Part shown: in pieces, positions 18,971 to 27,976 of the stretch
How the letters are laid out: every line of letters starts with the position of its first letter
Numbering within the stretch: the first letter of the stretch is position 1
The notes under the pieces: generated by a model
Databases searched by the model: none
What the model was told of the DNA's origin: nothing
Seen by the model: the letters and a program-made list of their open reading frames with translations, nothing else
Made by a program: the position numbers and the translations under genes
Origin: Paucibacter sp. KBW04
Lineage (GTDB): Bacteria; Pseudomonadota; Gammaproteobacteria; Burkholderiales; Burkholderiaceae_C
Assembly: GCF_003852425.1 (NCBI RefSeq)
Contig: NZ_QAJN01000015.1
Span: forward strand, 1-64,000
Reading direction: 5' to 3'
DNA length: 64,000 bases

Positions 18971-21076
18971 TTAGATGCCCAGCGGGTCCACATCCACCGC
19001 CCAGCGCAACAAGCCCTTGTGCTCACGTTTGAGCGCATGCAACTCGGGCATCCAATGCCAGAGCAGGCGCTGCAGGGCGCCACGGCTGTCGGCTTCGACC
19101 AGCATCTGCATGCGCTCCACATTGGCCACACGCGCCACACTCATGGGGATGGCCGGGTAGATCAGCACGCCCTGGGCCTCGGGCAATTGCTGGGCATAGG
19201 CCGAGGCGGCGTCCAGAAATCCCTTGGCCGCTTCCGCCGTGCGGCCTTCCGCCCGCAGCAAGGCCAGATGGGCATAAGGCGGCAGGCCAGCTGACTCGCG
19301 CTCGGCCAACTGGCTTTGGGCGAAGGCCTCGAAATCATGCTTGGCCAAGGCCTTGTACAGGGAGTGCTCCGGGTGCCAGGTCTGCACCCACATCTCGCTG
19401 CGGGCGGCTTGCTCGGCATCACGTCCGGCGCGGCCGCCGGCCTGCATCAGCAGGGCAAACAGGCGCTCCGGCGCGCGGAAGTCGCTGCTGAACAAGGCGC
19501 CATCCGGGTTGATGGCCGCCACCAGGGTGATGCCACGGAAGTCATGCCCCTTGGTGATCATCTGGGTGCCGACGAGGATGTCCACCTCACCGGCATGCAC
19601 AGCCTGCAGCTGAGCCTCCAACTGGCCCTTGTGCTTGGTGGAATCGGCATCGATGCGGGCGACCCGTGCCTCGGGGAAGGTCTCGGCCAGTTGCTCTTCC
19701 AGGCGCTCGGTGCCGCGCCCCAGGGGGGCGATGTCTTGATTGCCACAGGTGGGGCAGGCCGAAGGCACGCGTTCGGTGAAGCCGCAGTGGTGGCAGCGCA
19801 GGGTGCGATCGCCCTTGTGGAAGACCCGCCACGCGCTGCAATGCGGGCAGTCGCTCTTCCAGTTGCACTCGCCGCAGTGCAGCACCGGGGCATAGCCGCG
19901 CCGGTTCAGGAAGATCAGGCTTTGCTCCTTGCGCTCCAACCGCGTGCGCAGGGCTTGAATCAGGGGCGCCGTCAGCGCCGTCGTCACGCCCTTGGTCAGG
20001 GGCAGCATCTTCATATCGAAAAGCCGCACCCTCGGCATCGCACCGCCACCAATGCGGCCCGGCAAGGCCAGGCGTTTGTAGCGCCCCTCATTGGCGCGCT
20101 GCCAGCTCTCCAAGGAGGGCGTGGCCGAGCCCAGGATGACGGGCAGTTTCTCCAGATGCGCTCGGTAAACGGCCAAATCGCGGGCCGAGTAGCGAGCGCC
20201 GTCCTGCTGCTTGTAGGAGGGGTCATGCTCCTCGTCCACCACGATCAGCCCAAGGCGCGGCATGGAGGCGAACACCGCCAAGCGAGTCCCCAAGACCAGA
20301 TCAGCCTCGCCCAGATGGGCCGAGAGCCAATGCCGCAGGCGCTGGGCCGGCGTCAGGCCGCTGTGCAGCGACACCAGGCTGTGCCCGACAAATCGCTCGG
20401 CAAAACGCGCTTCCAGCTGGGGTGTCAGATTGATTTCTGGCACCAGCACCAGGACCTGCCGGCCCTGCTTGAGCGCGTGTTCGGCGGCGCGCAGGTAAAC
20501 CTCGGTCTTGCCGCTGCCGGTCACGCCGTAGAGCAAGACCGGTGGCGGCGCGGCCCGCTCGCGCGGCGCGGCCAGCAAGGCATCCAATTGGGCCAGCACC
20601 TCGGCCTGCGCCGGGCTCAGGGTCGGCACGCTAGGCATGGGCGCATCGCCGGGCAGCGGCGCATGCTTAGCCGCCAGCTGGGTCGCCCGCTTCATGCGCA
20701 GCTTGAGCTTTTGCCCGTCCAGCTCGCGCAACTGGGGCGGCAGCACCGACAAAGCCACTTCCCCCACGCTGCGCTGGTAGTAATTGGCGGCAAATTCCAC
20801 CAGCTGACACCAGGCCGAACTCAGCGGCGGCAGTCCGTCCAAGGTGGACAAGATGGGGCGCAGCAAGGCCGGGTCAGTGTCAGCCGAGGGCTCGCCCGGC
20901 CAAACAATCCCCAACATCTCGCGTCGGCCCAGGGGCACACGCACCAGGCTGCCGGGCGCCAAGGCCGCGGGGCTCAGATAGTCCAGCGGGCCGGTCAGGC
21001 CGCTGTGCTGCGGCGCGTCCACCGCCACGCGGATACGCGTCAAGGCCGGCTGAGAAGGCAGAAGCGCTTCAGTCAT
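18971..21076 (-). CDS. priA: Primosomal protein N' (replication restart helicase PriA)
   Basis: The 701-residue protein has an N-terminal 3'-end-binding domain, then the helicase core with Walker A YGVTGSGKTEVY, Walker B VVDEEHDPSYKQQ and a TPSLESW motif. A zinc-binding insertion has its paired cysteines in CGECNWKSDCPHC and CHHCGF...CPTCG. The C-terminal core shows ILVGTQMITKGHDF and the AGRAGR signature. It reloads the replicative helicase at stalled forks. The length is close to E. coli PriA (~732). The start is ATG 21076. The 387-bp upstream spacer contains DnaA-box sequences, unusual for this gene and possibly regulatory. Confidence 0.96.
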   Translation of the reverse strand: MTEALLPSQPALTRIRVAVDAPQHSGLTGPLDYLSPAALAPGSLVRVPLGRREMLGIVWPGEPSADTDPALLRPILSTLDGLPPLSSAWCQLVEFAANYYQRSVGEVALSVLPPQLRELDGQKLKLRMKRATQLAAKHAPLPGDAPMPSVPTLSPAQAEVLAQLDALLAAPRERAAPPPVLLYGVTGSGKTEVYLRAAEHALKQGRQVLVLVPEINLTPQLEARFAERFVGHSLVSLHSGLTPAQRLRHWLSAHLGEADLVLGTRLAVFASMPRLGLIVVDEEHDPSYKQQDGARYSARDLAVYRAHLEKLPVILGSATPSLESWQRANEGRYKRLALPGRIGGGAMPRVRLFDMKMLPLTKGVTTALTAPLIQALRTRLERKEQSLIFLNRRGYAPVLHCGECNWKSDCPHCSAWRVFHKGDRTLRCHHCGFTERVPSACPTCGNQDIAPLGRGTERLEEQLAETFPEARVARIDADSTKHKGQLEAQLQAVHAGEVDILVGTQMITKGHDFRGITLVAAINPDGALFSSDFRAPERLFALLMQAGGRAGRDAEQAARSEMWVQTWHPEHSLYKALAKHDFEAFAQSQLAERESAGLPPYAHLALLRAEGRTAEAAKGFLDAASAYAQQLPEAQGVLIYPAIPMSVARVANVERMQMLVEADSRGALQRLLWHWMPELHALKREHKGLLRWAVDVDPLGI

Positions 21077-21463
21077 GCGCGCGGCCAGAACTTATCCACA
21101 GCAAGGGAAGCTGCCAGCATGCACCACCAGACATAACTTTTAATTCACTCGCTAAGTGCATGATTTTCAAGGCCGACAGCCGCTGTGAATTGCCCTGTGG
21201 ATAACTTTGTGGGAAAAGTGCTTGGAAAGCGCCGGAAAGTGACCTGTCACCCGACAAGCCTGTCGACGACGATCTTCCGGATCAAATTCACAAACCCTTT
21301 GAAATCAACAACTTAGCAACAAACAGGGAAAACCATAGGCTGTGCATAAGCCAGAAATTGCCTTATGTCAGGTGCGCCCTATTTTGGGGATAAGTCAAAA
21401 CCTGAGTGCTTACTTCACGTTCTGTCGGCATCCACACAGGGGATGCCGACAGGGCCGCTCAGC
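21077..21463. promoter_or_regulatory. DnaA-box cluster between priA and hemE
   Basis: This 387-bp spacer holds three perfect matches to the DnaA box TTATNCACA: TTATCCACA at 21092-21100, its inverse TGTGGATAA at 21196-21204, and TGTGCATAA at 21341-21349. A one-mismatch copy (TGGGGATAA) lies at 21385-21393. The sequence between them is locally AT-rich. The region contains the priA promoter, since priA starts at 21076, and a hairpin behind hemE. Chance would yield about 0.01 such 9-mers here. No gene is present. Confidence 0.7.
21422..21452 (-). terminator. Hairpin downstream of hemE
   Basis: CTGTCGGCATCC (21422-21433) is a perfect 12-bp inverse of GGATGCCGACAG (21441-21452), with a 7-nt loop. 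It begins 12 bp after the hemE stop codon. The T-tract is missing, so termination would be weak or factor-assisted. Confidence 0.55.
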
Positions 21464-22552
21464 TCAAGCGCCGCGCAGCTTGCGTGAATGGCTATGCACC
21501 TCGTCCACCAGGGCCGTCACATGCTCGGGCGGGGTGAACTGGCTGATGCCGTGGCCCAGATTGAAAATATGGCCATCCCAGCGGCCGTCGGCGCGCTGCG
21601 GGCGGCCAAAGCTGTCGAGTACGGAGCGAACTTGGCCGCGAATGGCCTCCGGCGGCGCGAACAAAACGTTCGGGTCCAGATTGCCTTGCAGGGCCACGCG
21701 ATCACCCACCTGGGCGCGGGCGCGGCCGAGATTGGCCGTCCAGTCCAGGCCCACCACATCGGCACCGGCGTCGGCAATCTCGTCCAGCCACAGGGCGCCG
21801 CCCTTGGTGAACAAGATGCGCGGGATGCGCTGGCCTTCGTGCTCGGTCTTGACCTGGGCCAGCACGCGGCGGGAATAGTCCAGGCTGAACTGCTGGAACA
21901 TGCCGTCGGCCAGCACACCACCCCAGCTGTCGAACAGCATCACGGCCTGGGCGCCGGCCTCGATCTGGGCGTTCAGATACTGGGCCACGGCATCGGCATT
22001 GATCTGCAGAATGCGATGCATCAGGTCGGGGCGGGCATACATCAGGCTCTTGACCTGACGGTAATCGTCGGAACCTCCGCCCTCGACCATGTAGCAGGCC
22101 AGGGTCCAGGGGCTGCCCGAGAAGCCGATCAAGGGGACACGGCCGTTCAGAGCCTTGCGGATGGAGCTGACGGCGTCGAACACGTACTTCAGCTTGTTCA
22201 TGTCCGGCACGGCCAGCTCGGCCACGGCGGCTTCATCACGCACCTGCTTGGCAAACTTCGGCCCCTCGCCGATGGCAAAGCTCAGGCCCAGGCCCATGGC
22301 GTCGGGCACGGTGAGGATGTCGCTGAAGAGGATGGCGGCATCCAGCTTGTAGCGCTCCAGCGGCTGCAAGGTCACCTCGGTGGCGTAGTCGCGATTGGTG
22401 GCCAGGCCCATAAAGCTGCCGGCCTTGGCGCGCGTGTCGCGATACTCGGGCAGGTAGCGCCCGGCTTGGCGCATCAGCCAGACGGGGGTGTATTCGGTAG
22501 GCTGGCGCAGGCAGGCGCGCAGAAAGGTGTCGTTTTGCAGTGGTGCGCTCAT
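21464..22552 (-). CDS. hemE: Uroporphyrinogen III decarboxylase
   Basis: This 362-residue cytoplasmic enzyme of haem synthesis decarboxylates uroporphyrinogen III to coproporphyrinogen III. The N-terminal signature [16 protein letters not shown] is present. Other family blocks are [47 protein letters not shown] and [12 protein letters not shown]. The length matches the family (about 355). The start is ATG 22552. In related Burkholderiales hemE and priA usually follow the atp genes; here a ~19-kb pigment cluster and several accessory genes lie between. It is divergent from the LemA gene. Confidence 0.96.
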   Translation of the reverse strand: MSAPLQNDTFLRACLRQPTEYTPVWLMRQAGRYLPEYRDTRAKAGSFMGLATNRDYATEVTLQPLERYKLDAAILFSDILTVPDAMGLGLSFAIGEGPKFAKQVRDEAAVAELAVPDMNKLKYVFDAVSSIRKALNGRVPLIGFSGSPWTLACYMVEGGGSDDYRQVKSLMYARPDLMHRILQINADAVAQYLNAQIEAGAQAVMLFDSWGGVLADGMFQQFSLDYSRRVLAQVKTEHEGQRIPRILFTKGGALWLDEIADAGADVVGLDWTANLGRARAQVGDRVALQGNLDPNVLFAPPEAIRGQVRSVLDSFGRPQRADGRWDGHIFNLGHGISQFTPPEHVTALVDEVHSHSRKLRGA

Positions 22553-22710
22553 GGCGGTGGATTATCCTTTGCTGCGGCACGCGAGGGCATGGTGCTAGAT
22601 CAAGAGCGCGCCGAATCCAGCATTCTCGACTTGATTTGCCCACCCTCATCACCATCTATCGACCTGCACTTGCGCACTCGCACGTTCAAGCAACATCTGG
22701 AGGAATCTTC

Positions 22711-23343
22711 ATGAGCTCTTTGACCCAACGCGGCGCCTTGGCCGCCACCGTTCTGGCCGCCACCGTGGGCCTGTCTGGCTGCGGCTATAACGAGTTCCAG
22801 CGTCTGGATGAGCAGGTGAACGCCAGCTGGTCCGAGGTGCTGAGCCAGTACCAGCGCCGTGCCGACCTGATCCCCAATATCGTCAACACCGTCAAGGGCG
22901 AAGCCAATTTCGAGCAAGAAACCTTGACCAAGGTGATCGAGGCCCGCGCCAAAGCCACCAGCATCCAGGTCACGCCCGAGCTGGCCAAGGACCCGGAGGC
23001 ACTGAAGAAGTTCCAGGCCGCCCAGGGCGAGGTCACGAGCGCGCTCTCCCGCCTGCTGGTGGTGAGCGAGAACTACCCCAATCTGAAGGCCAACCAAGGC
23101 TTCCAGGACCTGCGCGTGCAGCTGGAAGGCACGGAAAACCGCATCACCGTGGCCCGCAATCGCTACATCAAGAGCGTGGCCGACTACAACGTGCTGACCC
23201 GCAGCTTCCCCAACAATCTGACGGCCAAGGTGATGGGCTATGAGGTCAAGCCCAACTTCACCGTGGAGAACGCGGCCGCCATCAGCACCGCGCCCTCGGT
23301 AAGCTTTGACGCCAAGCCGGCCAGCCCTGCGGCCTCCAAGTAA
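22711..23343 (+). CDS. lemA: LemA family lipoprotein
   Basis: The 210-residue protein starts at ATG 22711 behind a good ribosome site (CTGGAGGAATC). It has a lipobox (VGLSGCGYN), so it is probably a lipoprotein. The LemA domain follows, with the signature FQRLDEQVNASWSEVLSQYQRRADLIPNIV and long helices. It is the first gene of a run with two TPM-domain genes, a very common bacterial grouping whose function is still poorly defined (envelope or quality-control roles have been suggested). The assignment to family is firm; the function is not. Confidence 0.93.
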   Translation: MSSLTQRGALAATVLAATVGLSGCGYNEFQRLDEQVNASWSEVLSQYQRRADLIPNIVNTVKGEANFEQETLTKVIEARAKATSIQVTPELAKDPEALKKFQAAQGEVTSALSRLLVVSENYPNLKANQGFQDLRVQLEGTENRITVARNRYIKSVADYNVLTRSFPNNLTAKVMGYEVKPNFTVENAAAISTAPSVSFDAKPASPAASK

Positions 23344-23357
23344 ACGCGCCGCAGGTC

Positions 23358-24266
23358 ATGCGTCGCCTCGCCCGATTGGGGATTGTGTGGCTATGGCTGG
23401 GCCTGTCATGGGCCCTGCCCAGCTGGGCCCAGGACGTCTTGCCCGTGCCCGCCTTGAGCGGGCGGGTGATCGACCAGACCGGCACCTTGAGCCCGGCACA
23501 GCAAAGCGCGCTGGAGGCCAAGCTCGCGGCCTTTGAACAGAGCGCCGGTTCGCAGCTGGTGATTTTGATCGTGCCCAGCAGCCAGCCCGAGGACATCGCT
23601 GCCTACGCTCAGCGTGTGGGTGATAGCTGGAAGATAGGCCGCAAAGGGGTGGGCGACGGCGTCCTGCTCGTCGTCGCCAAGGACGACCGCAAGGTGCGCA
23701 TCGAAGTGGCCAAGGCCTTGGAAGGCGCCATCCCCGATCTGGCGGCCAGCCTCATCATCCGCGAGGCCATCACCCCGGCCTTTCGCAAGGGCGACTATGC
23801 GGGCGGTCTGAATCTGGCCGTCGATCAGATGAGTGCCAAGATCCGGGGCGAGGATTTGCCCCTGCCCAGCCAGGGCCAGCGCGGCCAGGCCCCCGCTTCG
23901 CAGGGCTTTAACTTCGAAGAACTGGGCGCCCTCTTCTTCATCGGTGTGCCGGTATTGGGCGCCGTGCTGACGGGCATCTTCGGCCGCAAGCTGGGCACGG
24001 TGATGACCGGCGGTGCGGCCGGCCTCATCGGCTGGGTGGTGGTCAGCAGCCTGATCGCGGCCGGCCTGGCCGCCGTGCTGGCCATGATCTTGGTTGGCGT
24101 GATGGGTGGCTCGGGCGCTGGGCGCCGAGGCGGCGGGAGCGGCCCCATCATCTTTGGTGGTGGGGGCGGCGGATTTGGCGGTGGTGGTGGCGGGGGCGGC
24201 GGTGGCGGCTTCTCATCCGGCGGTGGCGGCGACTTTGGTGGCGGCGGCGCCTCGGGGGATTGGTGA
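23358..24266 (+). CDS. TPM-domain membrane protein (YgcG family)
   Basis: The 302-residue protein has a signal peptide (WLGLSWALPSWAQ), then a TPM domain (about 35-165: GRVIDQTGTLSPAQQSALEAKL, LVILIVPSSQPEDI, RKGVGDGVLLVVAKDDRKVRIEV). Two membrane segments follow (about 195-255) and a C-terminal run composed almost entirely of glycine, ending GGGASGDW. This layout is typical of YgcG-like partners of LemA. It is 14 bp downstream of lemA, and its TGA overlaps the ATG of the next TPM gene. The glycine-rich tail is normal for the family. Confidence 0.92.
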   Translation: MRRLARLGIVWLWLGLSWALPSWAQDVLPVPALSGRVIDQTGTLSPAQQSALEAKLAAFEQSAGSQLVILIVPSSQPEDIAAYAQRVGDSWKIGRKGVGDGVLLVVAKDDRKVRIEVAKALEGAIPDLAASLIIREAITPAFRKGDYAGGLNLAVDQMSAKIRGEDLPLPSQGQRGQAPASQGFNFEELGALFFIGVPVLGAVLTGIFGRKLGTVMTGGAAGLIGWVVVSSLIAAGLAAVLAMILVGVMGGSGAGRRGGGSGPIIFGGGGGGFGGGGGGGGGGGFSSGGGGDFGGGGASGDW

Positions 24267-24766
24267 TGTTGAAGCGCTTATTGAAGCACCGTTGGATCGA
24301 CCACGGCGATGTGCGCCGCGCCCTGCCCCTGGCCACTGAGCAGGCGCTGGAGGCTCAGGTCAAGGCCAGCGAGAGCCATCACAGCGGCGAGATCTGCATC
24401 TGCGTGGAAGCCGGCCTGCCCCTGTCCTATCTCTGGAAAAAGCTAAGGGCCCGCCAACGTGCGCTCACCCTCTTCGGCAAGCTGCGCGTCTGGGACACCG
24501 AGGCCAATAACGGCGTGCTGATCTATCTGCTGCTGGCCGACAACGCGATTGAAATCGTGGCCGACCGAGGCCTCAACAACCGTGTCAGTGCCGAGCAATG
24601 GCAGGGCGTGGTTGAGCGGCTGCGTGAGCATCTGGGCCAGGGCCGCTTTCAAGAAGGCCTACATCAAGCGGTGCTGGAAGTTGACCGACTGCTCAGCGAG
24701 CACTTCCCGCTGGCACCCGGCCAGAGCAACCCTAACGAATTGCAAGATCGGGTGATCTTGCTCTGA
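24266..24766 (+). CDS. TPM-domain protein, second copy
   Basis: The 166-residue protein is related to the preceding one but lacks a signal peptide and the glycine tail. Key parts are LPLATEQALEAQVKASESHHSGEICICVEAG, VWDTEANNGVLIYLLLADNAIEIVADRGL and the C-terminal helices. The start is ATG 24266, whose A is the last base of the preceding stop (TGATG), so translation is coupled. An in-frame TTG at 24260 is not needed. It is the third gene of the lemA-TPM-TPM run and converges directly on the polyphosphate kinase gene, with 0 bp between the stops. Confidence 0.9.
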   Translation: MLKRLLKHRWIDHGDVRRALPLATEQALEAQVKASESHHSGEICICVEAGLPLSYLWKKLRARQRALTLFGKLRVWDTEANNGVLIYLLLADNAIEIVADRGLNNRVSAEQWQGVVERLREHLGQGRFQEGLHQAVLEVDRLLSEHFPLAPGQSNPNELQDRVILL

Positions 24767-25573
24767 TCAGTAGGCGCTTGGCACCGGCTTGAGTTTGCTG
24801 CCAAAGACTTCGGTCAAGGGCGCTTGCGCAAGAGGCGGGAATTTAAGCTTGTCCGCCGGCAGACTCACATCGGGCAAATGATCGAGCAAATGCCGGATCA
24901 AGGTCAGGCGACCGCGCCTTTGGTCGTTGAAGTCCAACAAAGTCCAGGGCGCATGGCGAGTGTGCGTGGCCGTCAACATGCGGTCACGCGCTTCGCCATA
25001 TTCACGGTATTTGCGCCTGGCCTCCAGGTCGATGGGTGACAGCTTCCAGCGTTTGAGCGGGTCCGCCAAGCGTTCGGCAAAGCGCAGCTCTTGCTGGGCC
25101 TGATCCACGCAAAGCCAGTACTTGAACAGCAAGATGCCGTCCTCGACCAGCAGCTTTTCGAAAGCGGGCGCCTGGCTCAAAAAGGCCTGCGTTTGCGCCG
25201 GCGTACAAAAACCCATCACGGTTTCAACCCCGGCGCGGTTGTACCAACTGCGGTCAAACAAGGCGATTTCACCGGCCGTCGGCAGGTGTGGGACATAGCG
25301 CTGAAAGTACCACTGCCCGGCCTCGGCCTCGCTGGGCTTGCTCAAGGCCACGGTATGGCACTGGCGCGGATTCAGCGTCTCGGCAATCGCTGCAATCGCC
25401 CCGCCCTTGCCCGCGGTGTCACGCCCCTCAAAGAGCACGACCAGCCGCTTGCCCGTCTTCTGCAGCCAGCGCGCCATATTGTTGAGCTCCAACTGCAGCG
25501 GCACCAGATGCTCCAGGTATTCGCTCTTGCTGAGCTTGCCCTGGTCCTTCTTCGACTTTGCGCTTGTACCCAT
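24767..25573 (-). CDS. ppk2: Polyphosphate kinase 2 family protein
   Basis: The 268-residue kinase transfers phosphate between polyphosphate and nucleotides. The Walker A loop is FEGRDTAGKGGAI (about residues 48-60) and the lid/Walker B segment is ALFDRSWYNRAGVE. KYWLCVDQAQQELRFAERLADPLKRWKLSPID and TLLDFNDQRRGRL are also characteristic. The length fits a single-domain class I-like PPK2. ATG 25573 follows a GGAG at a good distance; the GTG two codons upstream is less likely. It is a single gene converging on the TPM genes. The subclass (ADP-, GDP- or AMP-preferring) cannot be decided by eye. Confidence 0.93.
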   Translation of the reverse strand: MGTSAKSKKDQGKLSKSEYLEHLVPLQLELNNMARWLQKTGKRLVVLFEGRDTAGKGGAIAAIAETLNPRQCHTVALSKPSEAEAGQWYFQRYVPHLPTAGEIALFDRSWYNRAGVETVMGFCTPAQTQAFLSQAPAFEKLLVEDGILLFKYWLCVDQAQQELRFAERLADPLKRWKLSPIDLEARRKYREYGEARDRMLTATHTRHAPWTLLDFNDQRRGRLTLIRHLLDHLPDVSLPADKLKFPPLAQAPLTEVFGSKLKPVPSAY

Positions 25574-25626
25574 CGCCACTCCTGATCAAGCCGCGAGCTT
25601 AACGGGCCAAGGGGTACCCCACAAGT

Positions 25627-26484
25627 TCAGAGCAGGGTCAGGTCTTGCCTTCCCACCCAGGATTCACCAGCTTGCAGGCGAATCGGGCGCTCAATCGTCG
25701 CAGCCTCGATGCAGAGGAACTTTTTATAGTCCGCATCCGGCACATCGGCCAGCGCCGCGCATTTCTCCGCCCCCGGGTTCCAGACCACCGCATCGTCAAA
25801 ACCCTGATGCTGGATTTGCAGACGACGCTCGGTGCTGATGCCTTGCTCGCGCAGCAGCAAAGGCTCTTTGACTTGGTGATAGATGCGATCCAAATCACCG
25901 CCGGGCAGCAGCAAGTCCACACGCTGCTGTTTCTCCACCGAGTCCACCGCATCCCAGTAGTGCAGGCCGGACAGTCCTTGGACGCTGGCCTCGTCGAGAT
26001 CGTTGATGCGGAAGTAACTGTGCAGGGCCGTGGTGAAGTCAAAGGCCTCCTCGCCCTTGTTCTCGCAGGCCAGCTCGATCTGCAGGCTGCGCCCGCTGAC
26101 ACGCAAGCTCAGCTCCAGCTCAAAGGCATGGGGCCAGAACATGCGCGTCGCCGCATCGTCCGTCAGGCGCAGCACGGCCAGGGCATCGTCCGCGCCCTGC
26201 TCGGCCATCACCAGAGCCCATGGCTTGCTGCGCGCAAAACCATGGCGCTGCAGCGGCCCACGCGCGGAGAACTGCGGAAAAATCACCGGCACCCCGCCAC
26301 GCACCGCCTGGCCCAGGGCAAAAGCCGAATCGGGCGAAACGTAAAGCTGCTCCACCCCACCGGCCGGCACCCAGGACAGCAGATGGCCGCCATGCAGCAA
26401 CACCGTCGCGCTGGCGCCGTCCGGTGATTCGAGATGGATGGCGTCTAGGCCTTGGTGGCGGGAGAGGGGGATGGGTTTGGACAC
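25627..26484 (-). CDS. D-hexose-6-phosphate mutarotase (YeaD-like)
   Basis: The 285-residue member of the aldose-1-epimerase superfamily interconverts anomers of sugar phosphates. Visible landmarks are VLLHGGHLLSWVPAGG, GGVPVIFPQF, KPWALVMAEQG, a TTALHSYFRINDLDEASVQGLSG block with the catalytic histidine, and the late VVWNPGAEKCAALADVPDADY...LCIEAA block carrying the catalytic glutamate. The start codon appears to be GTG (26484); no good ATG is close. It lies between the PPK2 gene and the phosphopantetheinyl transferase gene on the same strand, with no obvious functional link to either. Confidence 0.9.
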   Translation of the reverse strand: MSKPIPLSRHQGLDAIHLESPDGASATVLLHGGHLLSWVPAGGVEQLYVSPDSAFALGQAVRGGVPVIFPQFSARGPLQRHGFARSKPWALVMAEQGADDALAVLRLTDDAATRMFWPHAFELELSLRVSGRSLQIELACENKGEEAFDFTTALHSYFRINDLDEASVQGLSGLHYWDAVDSVEKQQRVDLLLPGGDLDRIYHQVKEPLLLREQGISTERRLQIQHQGFDDAVVWNPGAEKCAALADVPDADYKKFLCIEAATIERPIRLQAGESWVGRQDLTLL

Positions 26485-26529
26485 GGGGCTGCGATGAGAA
26501 TGGGCCGCGTGGGCGGCAAGCCGAGGATT

Positions 26530-27252
26530 TTAGTCGGCGGCACCGGCCGCGGCCGATTCAATGAGGCGAAAGCTCAATGCCGACAGCCCTGACATACCCG
26601 GGCTGAGCAAGCACAAATCCAGTGCACCCTCGCTCAGTTCTTGGCCCTCCAAGGCCAGAATCCAGCGCTGTTGGCTGGAGTTCAGCACAAGGCTGGCCGC
26701 GCTAGCAGGGCCATCGACGGCCTCTATTTCTAGGCCGCGCATACGAGTCAAATCAAGGCCCAGGCCTTGGCGTTTGAGCCAAGCTTCCTTGAGGGTCCAG
26801 CACCGGTAAAAACTCTCGGCGCGTGCATCCTCGGCTTGAGCCGCTAACTGCAAGCACTGTTGGCTGCTATGCACCTGGGCTGCCAAAGCCAAAAAATCCC
26901 GTGGGCGGCTCAAGTCTTCGATATCGATGCCTACCGCCCCAGAAGCAGCCGCGCAAGCAATGCCTTCACCGCTGTGGGAGATGGACAGTCCCAAATCAGG
27001 CCAAGCCGGGAACGAGGAACGTCCCAGCGCATCGATCTCCAGCGACAAGGCCGGAGCTTCGGCAGCGGGCAAGCCCAGGCGACGCGCCAGCACCCAACGG
27101 GCCAGCATGCGCCCAGCGAAGAACACCTGCCTCCGCTTGTCACTGCCAAAACTTGCCCAACGCAACTGCTCCGAGCCACTCAGGACGTCGAGGCGGAGGG
27201 CCATGAGATCAAACACCTCATGGACCTTGGCAAAGGCGCAGCAGACGCTCAC
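26530..27252 (-). CDS. 4'-phosphopantetheinyl transferase
   Basis: The 240-residue Sfp-type transferase would convert apo-acyl carrier proteins to holo form with CoA. The hallmarks are SISHSGEGIACA, VGIDIED (metal-binding acidic residues) and FYRCWTLKEAWLKRQG. GTG 27252 has GAAGG six bases upstream; ATG 27204 is an alternative. It lies at the distal end of the aryl polyene cluster, separated from it by a hairpin and two secreted-protein genes. It is the natural activator for the two ACPs encoded at 43.2-43.8 kb, although its transcription may be independent. Confidence 0.93.
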   Translation of the reverse strand: MSVCCAFAKVHEVFDLMALRLDVLSGSEQLRWASFGSDKRRQVFFAGRMLARWVLARRLGLPAAEAPALSLEIDALGRSSFPAWPDLGLSISHSGEGIACAAASGAVGIDIEDLSRPRDFLALAAQVHSSQQCLQLAAQAEDARAESFYRCWTLKEAWLKRQGLGLDLTRMRGLEIEAVDGPASAASLVLNSSQQRWILALEGQELSEGALDLCLLSPGMSGLSALSFRLIESAAAGAAD

Positions 27253-27305
27253 TGGGAACCTTCAGTCGTTGCGTTAGCGGGCTCAGCTCCCAGCGCCACC
27301 TGGAA

Positions 27306-27325
27306 AGAGTTGGTTCACCAACTCT
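27306..27325 (-). terminator. Hairpin between lipoprotein gene and phosphopantetheinyl transferase gene
   Basis: AGAGTTGGT (27306-27314) and ACCAACTCT (27317-27325) form a perfect 9-bp inverted repeat with a minimal loop. It begins about 22 bp after the stop of the lipoprotein gene on the minus strand and is followed by a short TTT. It probably ends the secreted-protein transcript before the transferase gene. Confidence 0.5.
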
Positions 27326-27346
27326 GCAAACTTGCCGCTATGTGGT

Positions 27347-27937
27347 TTACTTGGGCGCGACTGCCTTGCTGTCCGCACCGGTCGGCCCGCCTACCGCCTT
27401 GGGGTAATTGGCGATGAGGTACTCGCTGGCCAGATTGGCCACGCGGGTCAGCATGATGTTGTCGTGAACGCCCATCACAAAGCCAGCCGCCCAGGCATCG
27501 GCTCTTTGAAAGAACTCGGGCTCGGCCACAAGCGCACCCTTGTTGTCGCGCACCGTGACGCGCAGCAAGACGCCGGAGCTGCCTGCCAAAGGCCCCAGCA
27601 AGACGCGCTTGGCGCCATGCTGGAATTCCAGTTGCTCGACCACGGGCTCGATCACGAGAGTGCGGCCATTGCTCGGGCGCTGATTCCAATCGCTCAGCGA
27701 TGGGCCCAGATCCTTCTTCAAATTCTCTTCAATTTTGGCCAGCCCAGCCGCATCACCCTTGAACCCCGGCTTGAAGACGGCCGGTTTGACTTCGATTCGG
27801 CCAAAGGCTGAGAACGCTTCGGCCGGTGGCGGATTCTGTGTTGCCGAAGCCTTGATCTTGGTTGCGCAGCCTTGCACAAGAGCCAGGCTCAAAACGCAGC
27901 CCAACAAAAGAGCGCGCCTGCTGTGTGTATTTTTCAT
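27347..27937 (-). CDS. Secreted lipoprotein of unknown function (DUF4410-like)
   Basis: The 196-residue protein has a clear lipobox (LALVQGCATK). The body contains RIEVKPAVFKPGFKGDAAGL, a segment with VIEPVVEQLEFQHGAKR, and VLLRVTVRDNKGALVAEPEFFQRADAW, followed by GVHDNIMLTRVANLASEYL. The pattern recalls the DUF4410 family of small outer-membrane lipoproteins, which is an impression only. It is the third of three small exported proteins just beyond the aryl polyene genes, 39 bp after the second one. No function is known to me. Confidence 0.7.
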   Translation of the reverse strand: MKNTHSRRALLLGCVLSLALVQGCATKIKASATQNPPPAEAFSAFGRIEVKPAVFKPGFKGDAAGLAKIEENLKKDLGPSLSDWNQRPSNGRTLVIEPVVEQLEFQHGAKRVLLGPLAGSSGVLLRVTVRDNKGALVAEPEFFQRADAWAAGFVMGVHDNIMLTRVANLASEYLIANYPKAVGGPTGADSKAVAPK

Positions 27938-27976
27938 CGCGGTGTCCAGAAGTTATCGAGAGAGTGGGTCAAACAA

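Noticed and set aside
21077-21463. Chromosomal replication origin
   Set aside because: The DnaA boxes are real, but no dnaA, dnaN, gyrB, parAB or mnmG gene is nearby, no clear AT-rich unwinding repeats are visible, and the highly expressed atp operon would run head-on to a fork leaving rightwards. It is kept as a DnaA-box cluster only.
24140-24266. Glycine-codon repeats suggesting a tandem DNA repeat
   Set aside because: They encode the normal glycine-rich tail of a TPM/YgcG-type protein, and the codons vary.
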